Below, one piece after another: positions 31,134-42,490 of a stretch of 64,000 bases of DNA. Origin of the DNA: Sternotherus odoratus. Taxonomy: Eukaryota; Chordata; Testudines; Kinosternidae. The stretch spans positions 80,473,892 through 80,537,891 of the forward strand of contig JAVMKO010000001.1 of NCBI GenBank assembly GCA_032164245.1, written 5' to 3'. The notes below the pieces were generated by a model that saw nothing but the letters and a program-made list of their open reading frames with translations, was not told the origin of the DNA and did not search any database. The stretch's first letter is position 1; every line of letters starts with the position of its first letter. Made by a program: the position numbers and the translations under genes.

Positions 31134-34100
31134 GTAAGGAGGGCATAAGGGTGAGGGCAAATGGAAGCATGGAGAGGCTGCATGTCAAGCTGAAGGCTGG
31201 GAACAGAATGCGATTAAAGGGGCATCTATTAAAGGGAGTTCCTCATCAAGGGGAAAGATCACAGGGGCAAGGGAAAAGTACAGGAAAGTGAGGAACCAAC
31301 AATGGTTATTAGCATCAGCTATATGGGGAGCTTCCTCTGCAAAGCTCTGCCGGTCTTGACCTGCAGCCCCCCACCTGACTATTCCACTGTAGCCCCCTCT
31401 TTCCTAGAAGCTGTGCCCGAGTACCTCATTCCTGGCCTGTAGCACCCTGTGCCACTCCAGTCCTGGTCCTCTCCTGAGGCTCAGCTGCCCAATCTCTCCA
31501 TTTGTGTGTGTTTGTTTGGCAAACCAAGGCCCACAAAGGTTAGCTAGGCTGACCCCCACCAAACTCATTACACTCATGATCTCCTCAGGCCTGTTTGAAC
31601 CCAGTCTGGGAGATCACAGGCTAGATGGCCCTAACCCCCAGAGCTCCACCTAGTGGGTTGGACTCCTGTCTGGGACAAAGGAAAGAGAGCAGGTAGCCAG
31701 GCAGTGAAACCCAGTCACACATCCCGCCCAAAGAACGTGTTCTCTGATGGCCAACCACAGACCCAGCAAGCTGCTGGTTCTAGATCCCACTCAAGGAGAT
31801 GTCAATTTAAAATTGGCAGCACAGATACGGAAGGGAGGGGGGGACTGGATTATGCCAGCATGACAGTGAGGGATGGTGGAGAGAGGGGGCTGTTTGAAAA
31901 AGACTCCAACCGCTGCACCCAGTATACCATCCTGCCTTGCCATTCACAGCTTTTTATGCTGAACAGCATCGTTTGTGTCTCCTCAGATTGCAGGAGCTGC
32001 AATTCTGTCTCTGTTTGCAATAAATAAGTAATAACAGCAAGTCAGCAGCCATTCCTGTAGCGAGCTGGTACAGGCTGATATTGGCTTCTCACTCCCACTA
32101 TACATACACACATACACACTTCTTTCTTCCCAACACTGATATATGTTCATCCCTCGGACCCACACTACCCCCCTTAGTTTGTAAAAGCCATTTTAATTTT
32201 GGGTCATTTCCCCATCCTCCCAACCCCCATGGCCCCTACATGAAGTCTCCCTCATTGGGACTGATGGGTTCTGCCAAGAGATGAGGGTGGAGGGACCATG
32301 TGACACAAGGCCAGCAGTTCCACTTTTCCGCCTGATGGTTTCAGCAAATGATTATAAACGCCTTCTCCCTCTCTGGGATTGTCCGAGATACACCCTTTCC
32401 CGCCACCATCACTTTCCTTTGGCCTCTTGCCACAAATCAAAACCATCAGCTTCACGTGAATGGCTTTGGAGTTCCACAGAGATAGAAACAGTCCCCCCTT
32501 CGTACCCTTCCCTTCCCTGCCCTTGACAGGAGACCCCCACCCGCTGGGTGGGGTGGGAGATATCTCCTGAGAATTGCAGCGGGGAGAACAGACACTTTTC
32601 CATAACAGAAGCAAACCCCACTCTCGCGACCATCCCACTGCCACCTGTGGCTCGATTCTTCAGTCAGCTCCACCTGCGTGAGAGAACTGAGCCTCTGGGT
32701 GTGTTAGCTCCTGTCTTGATCACATCGATAAGTTTATCCAAACTCCTCTGCCTTTCATGGAACTCAAACAAAATTATTTCCTTGGAGAGTTAAAGCAGGG
32801 AATTGTGGTAGGCCTCAAATATGATTCCCATACCTGGGTGTTTTTTAACCCTTCCCATTCCCCTCTCCCTCTGCCTTTCCTATAATTACCTTGTGCTCAC
32901 CTCTGGATACCATGGAGAATGATGATCCCAGTAGCAGTAGCAGTAGCAGTAGCAAAGTGACTATACTTAGCATTTATCATTGCTCTTATTTATGCTCTCC
33001 CACTTTGTAAAGTAGTTGCGTTATGCTGTCTATTTGCCTCTCTCCTTATACTTTCACTTGTCTGTCCTTTACTAACAATTAGCTCCTGTATGCTTTGCTC
33101 CTAATCATTCCTTTTGATTTCTTCCTCATTTCTCTTCCCACCTCCACCCCAACATTTTATTCTATTGGACAAGCAAGACCCCCATTTTAATTTTCAAATG
33201 TATTATTTTAAAAATGCTACTGTATCGTCCAAAGATCCTGCAGGATTTTGTAGCAATGACCTCTTTAGGTGCTACATTACAGTTCTGGCCTTAAGATACA
33301 AGACTGCAGCATATGAGTCCTTAAATACTCCAGCAACAGCCCTAGGAGACCAGAGCATTCTACTGTTCAGATATGTGAGAGCATTGTACGTGACTCTTCT
33401 CCCGCCCCACACAGTGCTGCAGTGATAGACCTTAGTCCTAACACTATTGAGAGCTGTAGTGTTCCTGATCCTGCAGGCAGACTGCAGAGCCCACATGCAG
33501 CCCGCTGAAGTCAATGGGGCTCTGCGTGGGCACAGGGGTCTGTCATGCAGAGCAGCTTGCAAAATCAGGACCTTGGACTATAACTGTCAAATACGTTTGC
33601 ATTTTTAAAAGGGGAAAGTCTCCCCCCTCCCACATGTCTGCTATTTATGTTGTCTTTGCTAATGGACTCGCAGAGAGCCAGCTACATTTGGAGATATTCT
33701 TACCAGTCTGTGTTGGGCAATGTGGCAGAGCAAGTTGGGGGCATGCATGCATAGGCAGGATTGGTGTGTGCACTGCCTTTGTTGGCATTGTTAGGTGTGG
33801 GAAAATAAAATGAAACTATAAAAGCCAGGGGAAGTCACCCAAAGTGTGATTGTCCCATAGAAAATTTACTACACTATGATCTTCCACAGACCTCTAGACA
33901 ATCTTCTGATGCCAGTTTCCTCCCACTCCAAACTCCACACTATGCAGCCTGAGACAGACTTTCAAAACTGGCTAGCAGTTTTGGGTGCCTAACTTGAGAG
34001 GAGGGCTGATTGTCTGTAAATCAGAGCCCTGTAAGGTGCCAAGTTGGGCACCCAAAATCACCAGTCACTTTTGAAAATTTGGGCCATCTATATATACTTC

Positions 34101-37100
34101 CATGTGGATGGGTCTTATTTTATATCAGTGCTTGGATGCTGTGGTAATGGGTGCATTAGAAATACCTATGGCAGAGAGAAAGCCACTATAAGTGAGTAGG
34201 GAAAGAGAGAGATTAGTTGAAAGCAACATTAAACTGAGGTTGTTTCTGCCCATCTCTGGTGGGTGGGGAAGGAGATGCTGCCCATAGGATAGTTAAAAAT
34301 CCTATGTGTCTTCTTGGAAAGAGTCCAGTAGATTGAGAAACAACCTCAGGGTCCCATCCACATGATCCTCTCTACAAAATGGAATCTAGCCCCTCAGCTA
34401 GCTCTGTGTGAGTGATCGCTGAACAGAGGACGGCTGCCACGTTTGCTCATGCAGCCACTGTGCTGCTGAGCTCAAACCGAGTGCTGTGTAAAGTGCTTGG
34501 ATCTGCAGGATGAGAAACGTGCCGTTCTGCAGGAGATGGAGAGAGGCAAACAGGGAGACAGAGGGAGCCATGAAGGCAGATGGCCGTGCCAAATTGCATC
34601 AGTGTTACGTAGACAAATGTTCCTTTGGGAGGTTGTGTGGGGTGTCGAGGCTGACCCCCTCCCCCCCCAACTCATTCCGCATAGGAGAGGATTCGAACCA
34701 GGAGCTTCACCCTCTGGGGAATAACAAACTACCAGGCCTGTGCTGCAGTGTGGGAGAATGTAGTCTTTGCAGCTGCTCATCGGGCAAAGGCAAACAGGAT
34801 GCTAATGATAGTAGAGCACCACCTGCGGGACCAGAGTCCATCCAGGCTCCCAAGTGCAGGGAGGAAATGACTGACTGATCAACAGAATGATGAAATGGAC
34901 CCAGGACTGAGGCGCACTGGCTGAGCTGGACAGAGGCAGGACTAGGACAGCAGGGCGTGGTGCAGGCCAGGAGAGAGGGGCCTGAGCACAGCCTGTGTGC
35001 GTGGCCTAGGAATGCAGTGGGAGAGGGATAGATGTCAGGATTAAACTACACAGTGGTGGAAGGAGCGTTATCCTCAGTGCAGATCCCCTGGGGCTCCAAA
35101 TGAAGCTTTCCATTCTCAAATCCGACTCTAGTGCCCAGTTTCATTTGCAAACACTTTGGGACGATTGGCAAGATGATGGCCCACCCTGAGGCAGTGGGTA
35201 TTCATGCCTTAGCAAGGCCATGAGCTTCTATTAACCTCCCCAGCATAACTGGCACGTGTGTTTATGTATGTGAGTGATCCGGACAGTGGGTTGATGGCTC
35301 TCTTATGGGTACAGCTAGCTTTAGACACCCACTGATTGTTCTGAGCCTCCCATTGGTGGGTGTGCTGAGAGAAGCGATTCCCCTCTCCAGCAGCAGCCAG
35401 GTCAGCACTGCAGGCTGGACTGACCCCCCCTATCCCGAGGATGCATGATTATCTGAGGATGCAGGGGGAAGGAGGACTTCCTCACGTGTCCTTCCCAAAG
35501 GCTCCCCTTGGCTGCTTTCCTCACCTGGGTGGGGCACTTCCTGCTCCTTTCAGGGCAGGGAGCAGTTCTCAGATGGAGTGGCATGTCATGACGATGAAAA
35601 GGTCAGCACGAACAGGAGCCCAAATGCCAGAAACATCTCCAGAGCCCAGAAACAGATGACTATGGGGTGAAGGGATCTTTGTATCTAGACAGCAGCAGAA
35701 CCTTTCTCTACCCACACCCCGCTTTAGCTAGGCAGTGGGTCCAGGGAGCCAAGCCATGCCTGGAAGATCAGGGCCTCTGTGTGTGTGTGAGATCCCCTCC
35801 CCCATGATGTTTCAACCTCCTCTTGAATCCTTCCCTCGCCTGTGCGTGTGCTGCATCAGCTTGGCGTGACTGAGACCCGCATGCCTCATTGACTCATCTG
35901 CAGCTGCCGCTCGTGGGTGACAGGGAGGGGCCATGCATCAGGCTGCTCCAGTCACCTGACATGCAAGAAGCTGGGCCTGGGTTCCCCCCGGCACTCATCA
36001 CAACGCCCCCCCCCCCATGCAAGCGGAGATATGGTAGTGAAGGAGACAACAAAAGAGGGAGACAGAGTTTTCATCTCTTCGGTCCCACCAAAATAGGGGT
36101 GTCCAATGGGTTCTGTGCTGAGAATTCCACACTGGAGGGAGAGGATTCAATTCAGACCCACTTAAACCCATGGGCTTTGCTATGTGATCCATTCCCTTCT
36201 GTGTCCCTGCAAGAGTCCACTGCATTGTAGACCAGGGGGTGCAGGGGCAGGAAACAAGTGAAAGCTAAATCCCCCAAATCTCCTGGCCTCTGCCTGCTCA
36301 CACCAGTTTCACTTTGTTAAAGCCGATTTGAGCTCTGATCCCAGGGAGGGAGGAGGGAGCAGAGAGATTGGGCGAGAGAAGACAAAGATGGGGGGAATGG
36401 ACTTTGTGCGATCCTGCTTTCTGCGGGGTCACAGGATGCTGGCAGGAAAATGGAGAGGGCATGGACAGCTCAGTGGACCCAGGTTCATCTCCTAGAGCTC
36501 CTACGGTCATTGTAATTTAAGTCATCAGTGAGATGAATACAGAGGTCTCAGCTTTTCTTGCCATTGCAGGTTTCCTTTGGCAGTTCTGCTTCAGTAACCC
36601 GATATGCTTGGCACCACCCACCTATAAAGGTGAAGGATGTTGGAACTCCTTGGAACCAATAGGGGCTGAGCGGCTGAGCTCATGTGGAAGATGTGGGTTC
36701 CACTCCCAGTCTCGGTGTCTTGTTTGCTGTACAACAGGAGGGGTTAGGAGCGGGAGTCTGGTTCCTTCGTGGTTAGTGCCCTGAATTGTCAGGGTGGAAA
36801 GCTTGGTTCCATTCCCACAGCTGGTCTTTTGCATCCCCTCAACAGCCATTGGAGTCTGGGAGACGCAGGGGCTAGCACTTTGCAGGGACATGTTTAATTC
36901 CCAATGCAGGTCTCTCGCTAGGGCGCTGCAGGAGATTGAGGAGATGCATGTCCCTTTAGATGTGATGGCAGGCTGCCTGTGGAGCAATTCAGGGTGGGGG
37001 ATTAGGGCTGTTGGGGACGTGTGAGCATGGTGTATGGTGGCGGGAGGGAGACAGGAAAGCTGGTGTTGGACTCATGGCGGCTCAGTTGTTTAATCTCCTG

Positions 37101-40100
37101 GATTAAGGCAGTGGTGGAATGCAATGTGCGGCCATGACCTTCTCAGGGCTGCCTGGTGTGAACCCAGGTCAGCACCTTAAGAGGTTCCAAAGCAGATCAC
37201 ACCCTCTGGGTATTGGCTTGGGGGACAGAAGGAGAAATATGGAGGTGCTTCGATGCTGGTCAGTACCTGCTTGCGATCCTATTGATTTTCCTCATGTTTT
37301 TTACCAACAGGCCTCTCAGACCCCATCTGCTGCTCCTAAATTGTCTAAGGCAGATTCATGCTTTTTAATCCTCTGCTCTGCAAAGGGTTAAATCTAATCA
37401 GTGGCATTAGCAAAAGCAGAGCCTCTAAAGCTCTAAAGGGTGGGAGGGGGGGTGTTCAGAGAATCCTCTCCAACATTTGGCTGAATATCCCCAAAGCTCT
37501 GTCCAACTCTCTTTGGGCTGGAAAAATCAGGGCTGGAAATCCCATAAAGGAACAAGTTTTTGGTTTTGAGATTTCTGCGGCCTCAGAATTTTGGCTGAGT
37601 TGCAATACCCATAAAAATAGCCTTGCCACTTTTCAGTGTTCTGGATCTTCTGGCTGAAACCAGAATGCTCTGACGGCCACGTGAAAAGTAGGAAAGAGAA
37701 ATGAAAAAATTAAATCAAACATTTTCAAAATTAAAAGAAAATGACTGATCGGGTTTCATCTCTTCTTACATCATCCAAAGTGGTTCTGTTACATAATTTC
37801 CTAGGTGATCCTGTCTTGACTGGAGCAGCCCTAGATTTGACAGGCATATGGGGAATGATTTTACATTTCCATAGAGCCTTTCACCCAAAGATCAAATTGA
37901 ATCTATTGTTACAGTATCCAGCACCACAGTATCTAGATGACATTGATGAGGCCTCATCTGGAGTACTGTGTCCAGTTTTAGGCCCCACACTACAAGAAGG
38001 ACGTGGAAGAATTGGAAAAAGTCCATCGGAGGACAACAAAAATGATTAGGGGGCTGGAGCACATGATTTATGAGGAGAGGCTGAGGGAACTGGGGATTGT
38101 TTAGTCTACAGAAGAGAAGACTGAGGGGAGATTTGATAGCTGCTTTCAACTACCTGAAAGGGGGTTCTAAAGAGGCTGGATCTAGACTGTTCTCAGTGGT
38201 ACCAGATGACAGAACAAGGAGTAATGGTCTCAAGTTGCAGTTGGGAAGGTTTAGGTTGGATATTTGGAAAAACTAAATCACTAGGAGGGTGGTGAAGAAC
38301 TGGAATGGGTCCCCTAGGGAGGTGGTAGAATCACCTTCCTTAGATGTTTTTAAGGTCAGGCTTGACAAAGCCCTGGCTGGGATGATTTAGTTGGGGTTGG
38401 TTCTGCTTTGAGCAGGGGGGTTGGACTAGATGACCTCCAGAGGTCCCTTCCAACCCTGATAGTCTATGATTGTCTGAATTACAAGTCTAATCCTGGCTGT
38501 GGCTCAGCCCCTGCGACTCTCAGATCCTTAGCACAGGAACCATGTCAACCACAGCTGGGATGGACAATGGCAGCTTTGTCATCAGGAATCCTCCAAGGAG
38601 AAGCCACGCAAATGTGTCTTTCCTTCAACATCTTCTGCAACACACTCTTAGGAGATCTCGGGATTCTTTAAGGGGCAGATCCCAGCTGCACAGCCACTGT
38701 GCTGGCAAATCCAACGGCCAGTCTGTGCTCAGTGATCACTCACATTCAAGCTGATAGAACAAAACCTATAAACTGGCAAGGATGGAAGGCTAGGACAGGA
38801 CACAGAAACTCTGAAGCTAAGGTGACCAAGACAAGTTGACTTGAGAGAGACAAGGATACATGACAAAGAGGATTATGGGTAACAAAGATTTGCCACTCTT
38901 CCATAATTCAAGCAATAGTCCCAATTTTCACATCTTTAGCAAGTTCTTTTAGTCCAGCTTGTCTGGTAACTATAAAGCCCTGCATTGATTTCAGTCATCA
39001 CAGTATGATTACTTTGTCCCCTAAGGCAAGTACAAACATGGAATGGGAGGAGGTGAATTTATATGGGTTATAGATTGTAATCCACTTGGGAGAATGACCA
39101 CGTCTTCCTCGGGGTCTGAACAGCATTGAGCACAGTGTCAGGGCTTAATCATTAACAACAATAAAAATGGGGCTGAAGCTTTGAGGACCGTCTCCATGAT
39201 GCTTGGCAGTATCTGAAATGGGGTGGATCTCTAGTGCTCATGATGCTTTACAGACGGATTTTGACACCCCTGTTCCCATCTCTTCCTATTTCTCTGGTCT
39301 CTGTAGGTTATTGAATGAAAGCGACAAGCGGCCCTTCATCGAAGAGGCAGAGCGACTTAGGATGCAGCACAAGAAGGACCACCCCGATTACAAGTACCAG
39401 CCGCGCCGGCGGAAAAATGGCAAGGCCTCCCAGGGCGAGGGTGAGGGCCAAGCCGAGGGAGAAGCTGGCGGGGCTGCAGCTATCCAGGCCCACTATAAGA
39501 ATGCCCACTTGGATCACAGACACCCTGGGGAAGGATCCCCCATGTCTGATGGGCACCCCGAGCATTCCTCAGGTCAGTCCCACGTCTGCAGCTACACCGG
39601 CTCATCCTCCTCCCAAGGAGTCTTGGGGCACCACCTTGTGAGCTGGATCCTCTTCCCATGGGGGGACCCAGTTGTTGGGCATGACACGTAGGTGCTCGGT
39701 GCTGTCATGAGCATTGGGGAGGCCTGCGCTCCACGGGTGTGGACAGGTGGGAAGTCATCTACCACATAGTTCATATGCACAGTTGCCATTTTAGTTATGG
39801 CTGGCCACCTCCTTCCTTCTTGTCTCTCTACAGTGAGGTTCCCAGTGAGGTCTGGTAGTATCGGGTTTGTGCAGTAGGAGGAGCAGAGCTGTTCCATGTA
39901 GTCAGGCTGTACCAGGGCTATACTGTGAACTGGTATCACATTGTCTTTCTCTTTCCCCCCAAATGGTTTTCACTTCACAGGTCAGAGCCATGGACCCCCC
40001 ACTCCTCCAACAACTCCAAAGACAGAACTCCAGGCAGGCAAAGCTGACTCCAAGCGGGAAGGGCGCTCTCTTGGGGAAGGGGGCAAGCCTCACATTGACT

Positions 40101-40696
40101 TTGGCAACGTGGATATCGGGGAGATCAGCCATGAAGTGATGTCCAACATGGAGACCTTCGACGTCAATGAATTCGACCAGTACCTGCCACCCAATGGACA
40201 CGCTGCCCATCCAGGCCATGTTGGGGGCTATGCGGCGGCAGCGGCTGCTGGCTACGGCCTCGGGAGTGCCCTGGCTGCGGCCAGTGGACACTCTGCCTGG
40301 ATCTCCAAGCAGCATGGAGTCTCCTTGTCTGCTGGCACGTCATCAGTGGTGGACTCCAAGGCACAGGTGAAAACGGAGGGTTCTGCCCCTGGAGGCCATT
40401 ACGCTGACCAGCCCTCCACTTCCCAGATAGCATACACGTCCCTGAGCCTGCCCCACTATGGCTCAGCTTTCCCCTCCATCTCCAGGCCCCAGTTTGACTA
40501 CCCCGACCACCAGTCCTCGGGACCCTACTATAGCCACTCCAGCCAAGCCTCTGGCCTCTACTCTGCCTTCTCGTATATGGGACCCTCGCAACGTCCCCTA
40601 TACACTGCCATCTCTGACCCTGCACCCTCTGTGCCACAGTCCCACAGCCCCACACACTGGGAACAGCCCGTGTATACAACTCTCTCCAGACCATAG
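30724..40696 (+). CDS. SOX10: Transcription factor SOX-10 (whole gene, 3 coding exons)
   Basis: SOXE-group HMG-box transcription factor acting in the nucleus. It specifies neural crest, melanocytes, Schwann cells and oligodendrocytes. Joined exons 30724-31133, 39307-39572 and 39981-40696 give 1,392 bp and 463 aa (human about 466). Residues 58-95 are the SOXE dimerisation region ([20 protein letters not shown]). Residues 96-174 are the HMG box ([18 protein letters not shown], then [18 protein letters not shown]). Residues about 230-310 are the K2 activation region, and about 400-463 the C-terminal activation domain ending YTTLSRP. VKTE at 355-358 and VKKE at 48-51 keep sumoylation-type motifs. 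Introns are in the HMG box (codon 137, phase 2) and after codon 225 (phase 1), as in other SOXE genes. Oddity: residues 310-315 are six alanines, longer than the human stretch as I recall it. POLR2F lies downstream, convergent. Confidence 0.98.
33461..33580. repeat. Palindromic MITE-like copy
   Basis: Starts TGATCCTGCAGGCAGACTGC and ends GCAGAGCAGCTTGCAAAATC then AGGACC, with the central block GCCCGCTGAAGTCAATGGGG typical of sauropsid palindromic MITEs. Arms are diverged. Confidence 0.5.
33963..34086. mobile_element. Palindromic MITE
   Basis: TTTTGGGTGCCTAACTTGAG near 33983 is mirrored by GGTGCCAAGTTGGGCACCCA near 34037. The outer ACTTTCAAAACTGGCTAGCA is mirrored by CACCAGTCACTTTTGAAAAT. A common short palindromic DNA element of sauropsids, about 124 bp. 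Confidence 0.75.
36655..36935 (+). repeat. Three tRNA-like SINE-head modules in tandem
   Basis: Three successive segments carry a B-box-like GGTTCNANTCCCA core preceded by a degenerate A-box region: GTGGGTTCCACTCCCAG near 36692, TTGGTTCCATTCCCACAG near 36804, and TGTTTAATTCCCAATGCAGG near 36891. They look like decayed heads of tRNA-derived SINEs. None folds into an intact tRNA by eye. Confidence 0.35.
37930..38470 (+). mobile_element. CR1 LINE 3' end in SOX10 intron
   Basis: GAGTACTGTGTCCAGTTTTA, GGACAACAAAAATGATTAGG, CTACAGAAGAGAAGACTGAG, GATTTGATAGCTGCTTTCAA, GGTTTAGGTTGGATATTTGG, AGGTGGTAGAATCACCTTCC and AGGTCCCTTCCAACCCTGAT with a TCTATGATT tail follow the CR1 consensus closely. It is on the sense strand of SOX10 and shows no intact ORF. 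It is less diverged than the copy at 4.2 kb. Confidence 0.93.
39307..39572 (+). CDS. SOX10: SOX10 coding exon 2
   Basis: The acceptor TCTCTGTAG ends at 39306. This 266-bp exon encodes the rest of codon 137 through the first base of codon 226: the second half of the HMG box, the basic PRRRKNGK tail, and a Gly/Glu/Ala-rich linker to [10 protein letters not shown]. The donor is GTCAGT at 39573; reading past it gives non-homologous residues (SHVCSYTG). Confidence 0.96.
39573..39980 (+). other. SOX10: SOX10 short intron
   Basis: 408-bp intron between GTCAGT and TTCACTTCACAG. No repeat or secondary gene seen. Confidence 0.9.
39981..40696 (+). CDS. SOX10: SOX10 coding exon 3
   Basis: Starts with the last two bases of codon 226 and reads [20 protein letters not shown], then [20 protein letters not shown], the Ala run AAAAAA, VKTE, and the conserved C-terminal [20 protein letters not shown] and [12 protein letters not shown] before TAG at 40694-40696. 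The conserved C-terminus confirms the frame. Confidence 0.97.
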
Positions 40697-42490
40697 GAAA
40701 AGGGGAACAGTGACCAAAGCAGCAACAGAAAGGCTCCGAAGAATCAGCACAGGCAGAAGGGCCTCCGAACTCCGAGGTCATTCAGTGTAATCCAGACATC
40801 AGAACCCACTGAGTATCCAGACATGCCTATCTTGACCCCGGTTATCGCTGGCTCACCGCCTAGAGGAAGGTTTTTCCCCTTTCCCCCTCCCAATCCAATG
40901 TATGCCAACCTGATTGGCTTGCAAAACCCTTTTGGCCTTCTAGATGAAGATGATTCTAGGCATGGAGTGACTGGTCATGGTGGGTTTCGTTGTGCACACC
41001 CTGGACTGTAAGATAAGAGAAACCCCCCATCCTTAACCGCCCCCAAACTGCTTCAGTGATTTAGCAAGTGTTTCGGATAGGCCACAATGGCCAACTCTTT
41101 GTCACCTGTTGTGGGTGAAGAGTAGCTGGCTGTGGGCACCATGGTGGACACGTTGTGGCAGGAGAGGTAGGGCAGTCAGCTTCCTTGTGATCAGTGCTCT
41201 GCAACGTTCCCGTCTAAAATTCACACACGCATGACTCTTGATGCCTGTTGGAAGACCAACCTAAGCTTGCTTCTCTATTGACTTCCACATCTGCATCCTA
41301 TTCTCCCCTCAACCCACTCTCTTTTTACTGTACTGTACTGCACTGGACTGGACTCAAGAACCATATCGCTGGTTCTAGCCTTATTTGTGTCACAACATAC
41401 ATGTGGGGGCAGAGGCGTGTGTGTGGCCTCTCGGACTGTAAAGGCAAGAGGGACTTAATCCTCCTTTCTTATGGTTATTTTGTATGGCTAGTTTGTTTCA
41501 AACATTTCCTGGTCCCTTCTAAATCCTTCCATTCACCATCTAATATTCCAGAAGATACACTGCCAAGGTAGTGTTTGTCCTTCTGGCACGTGTGTGCATG
41601 CGTAAATGGGATGTGAGGGAAGAGTAGCTGAATATATTGTGGCAACCAGAAGCAGCAGCATGAATCCCACTTGCCCAAATGCAGTTTATGAAAATAATCA
41701 TCTTAAATCTGCAAGGTTGGGCCCGCAAGCAGAGCTGAACTGAAGACTACATCCCCCCCTGCCTGTTCCTTGCTTGTTCCAGTTTGCCAACACTTCAGGC
41801 CTACCGTCATCAAGAAGGGGAAGATATTGTTGTGGCACCAGTTGGGGGGAAAGCACTCAGTGTTGGATAAGCATCAAGACAATTAGTCCACATAAAAAGA
41901 AAATGTACTCGCCTTCCCTTTTGGGTTTCAAACTGGAAGGAACCATCCTCAGTGGTCAGACTGGTTCCCCTCCTTGTCTTCATCTTCATTCCCCCCTCAC
42001 TCTCTTGGGTGGTCTCCTTCCCCGTCCCACATCTTCAGGACTAGCATGGCTTCACAGTGCCAGAGGGCATGCTGACATGAAGGACGTCATAACTCAAGGT
42101 GGGAGAAGATGATGCCCTCCCACTGGCCACCAAAGCACATGATGGAACCCCCGGCTGATATGCAGGTCTGGGAAGATGAGACAGATTGACCATGCACAAC
42201 TGATCCCCACCACCATTTTTCTCCTTGGACTGAGACCACTGAGGATGACCTTTATACACCTTCCTCTCCACCCTTAGCTTTGGCTGACTCCTCTGTCATG
42301 TTTGAAAAGAGCATGTAGTACGTTTGCTCCCCTGTATGCATGTAACCCACTGCTGTCCCCTCCCCTTATTTATTCCATTACACCTTTCCCTCTCACCAAG
42401 CCTCTTTCCCTGTCCCCAGAATATACAGTCCTAGCACCATTAACTCTGCATTAAATGTATGGAATAATAAACTTAAAGGTTTCATTTGTG
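40697..42490 (+). other. SOX10: SOX10 3' UTR
   Basis: About 1.8 kb from the stop to a polyadenylation signal. No repeats interrupt it, in contrast to the flanks, which is consistent with a retained functional 3' UTR. Confidence 0.7.
42463..42471 (+). terminator. SOX10: SOX10 polyadenylation signal
   Basis: AATAATAAA, containing canonical AATAAA at 42466-42471, followed within 30 bp by a GTGTGTGTCC-type GU-rich and T-rich stretch. Cleavage is expected near 42490. Confidence 0.75.

Larger units (their letters stand above)
31134..39306 (+). other. SOX10: SOX10 large intron (HMG-box intron)
   Basis: 8.2-kb intron with donor GTAAGG and acceptor CTCTGTAG. Apart from the repeats listed separately (33.46, 33.96, 36.66 and 37.95 kb) it holds a (CAGTAG)n run at 32929-32954, a (GT)n run near 35780 and a poly-C near 36005-36016. 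Mammalian SOX10 introns are known to contain enhancers, but I cannot single one out here. Confidence 0.85.

Noticed and set aside
36655..36935. Functional tRNA genes in the SOX10 intron
   Set aside because: Only B-box-like words are present; no paired acceptor or anticodon stems can be drawn.
39573..39691. Read-through C-terminus after SOX10 exon 2
   Set aside because: The donor GTCAGT at 39573 and the conserved continuation in exon 3 show this is intron.
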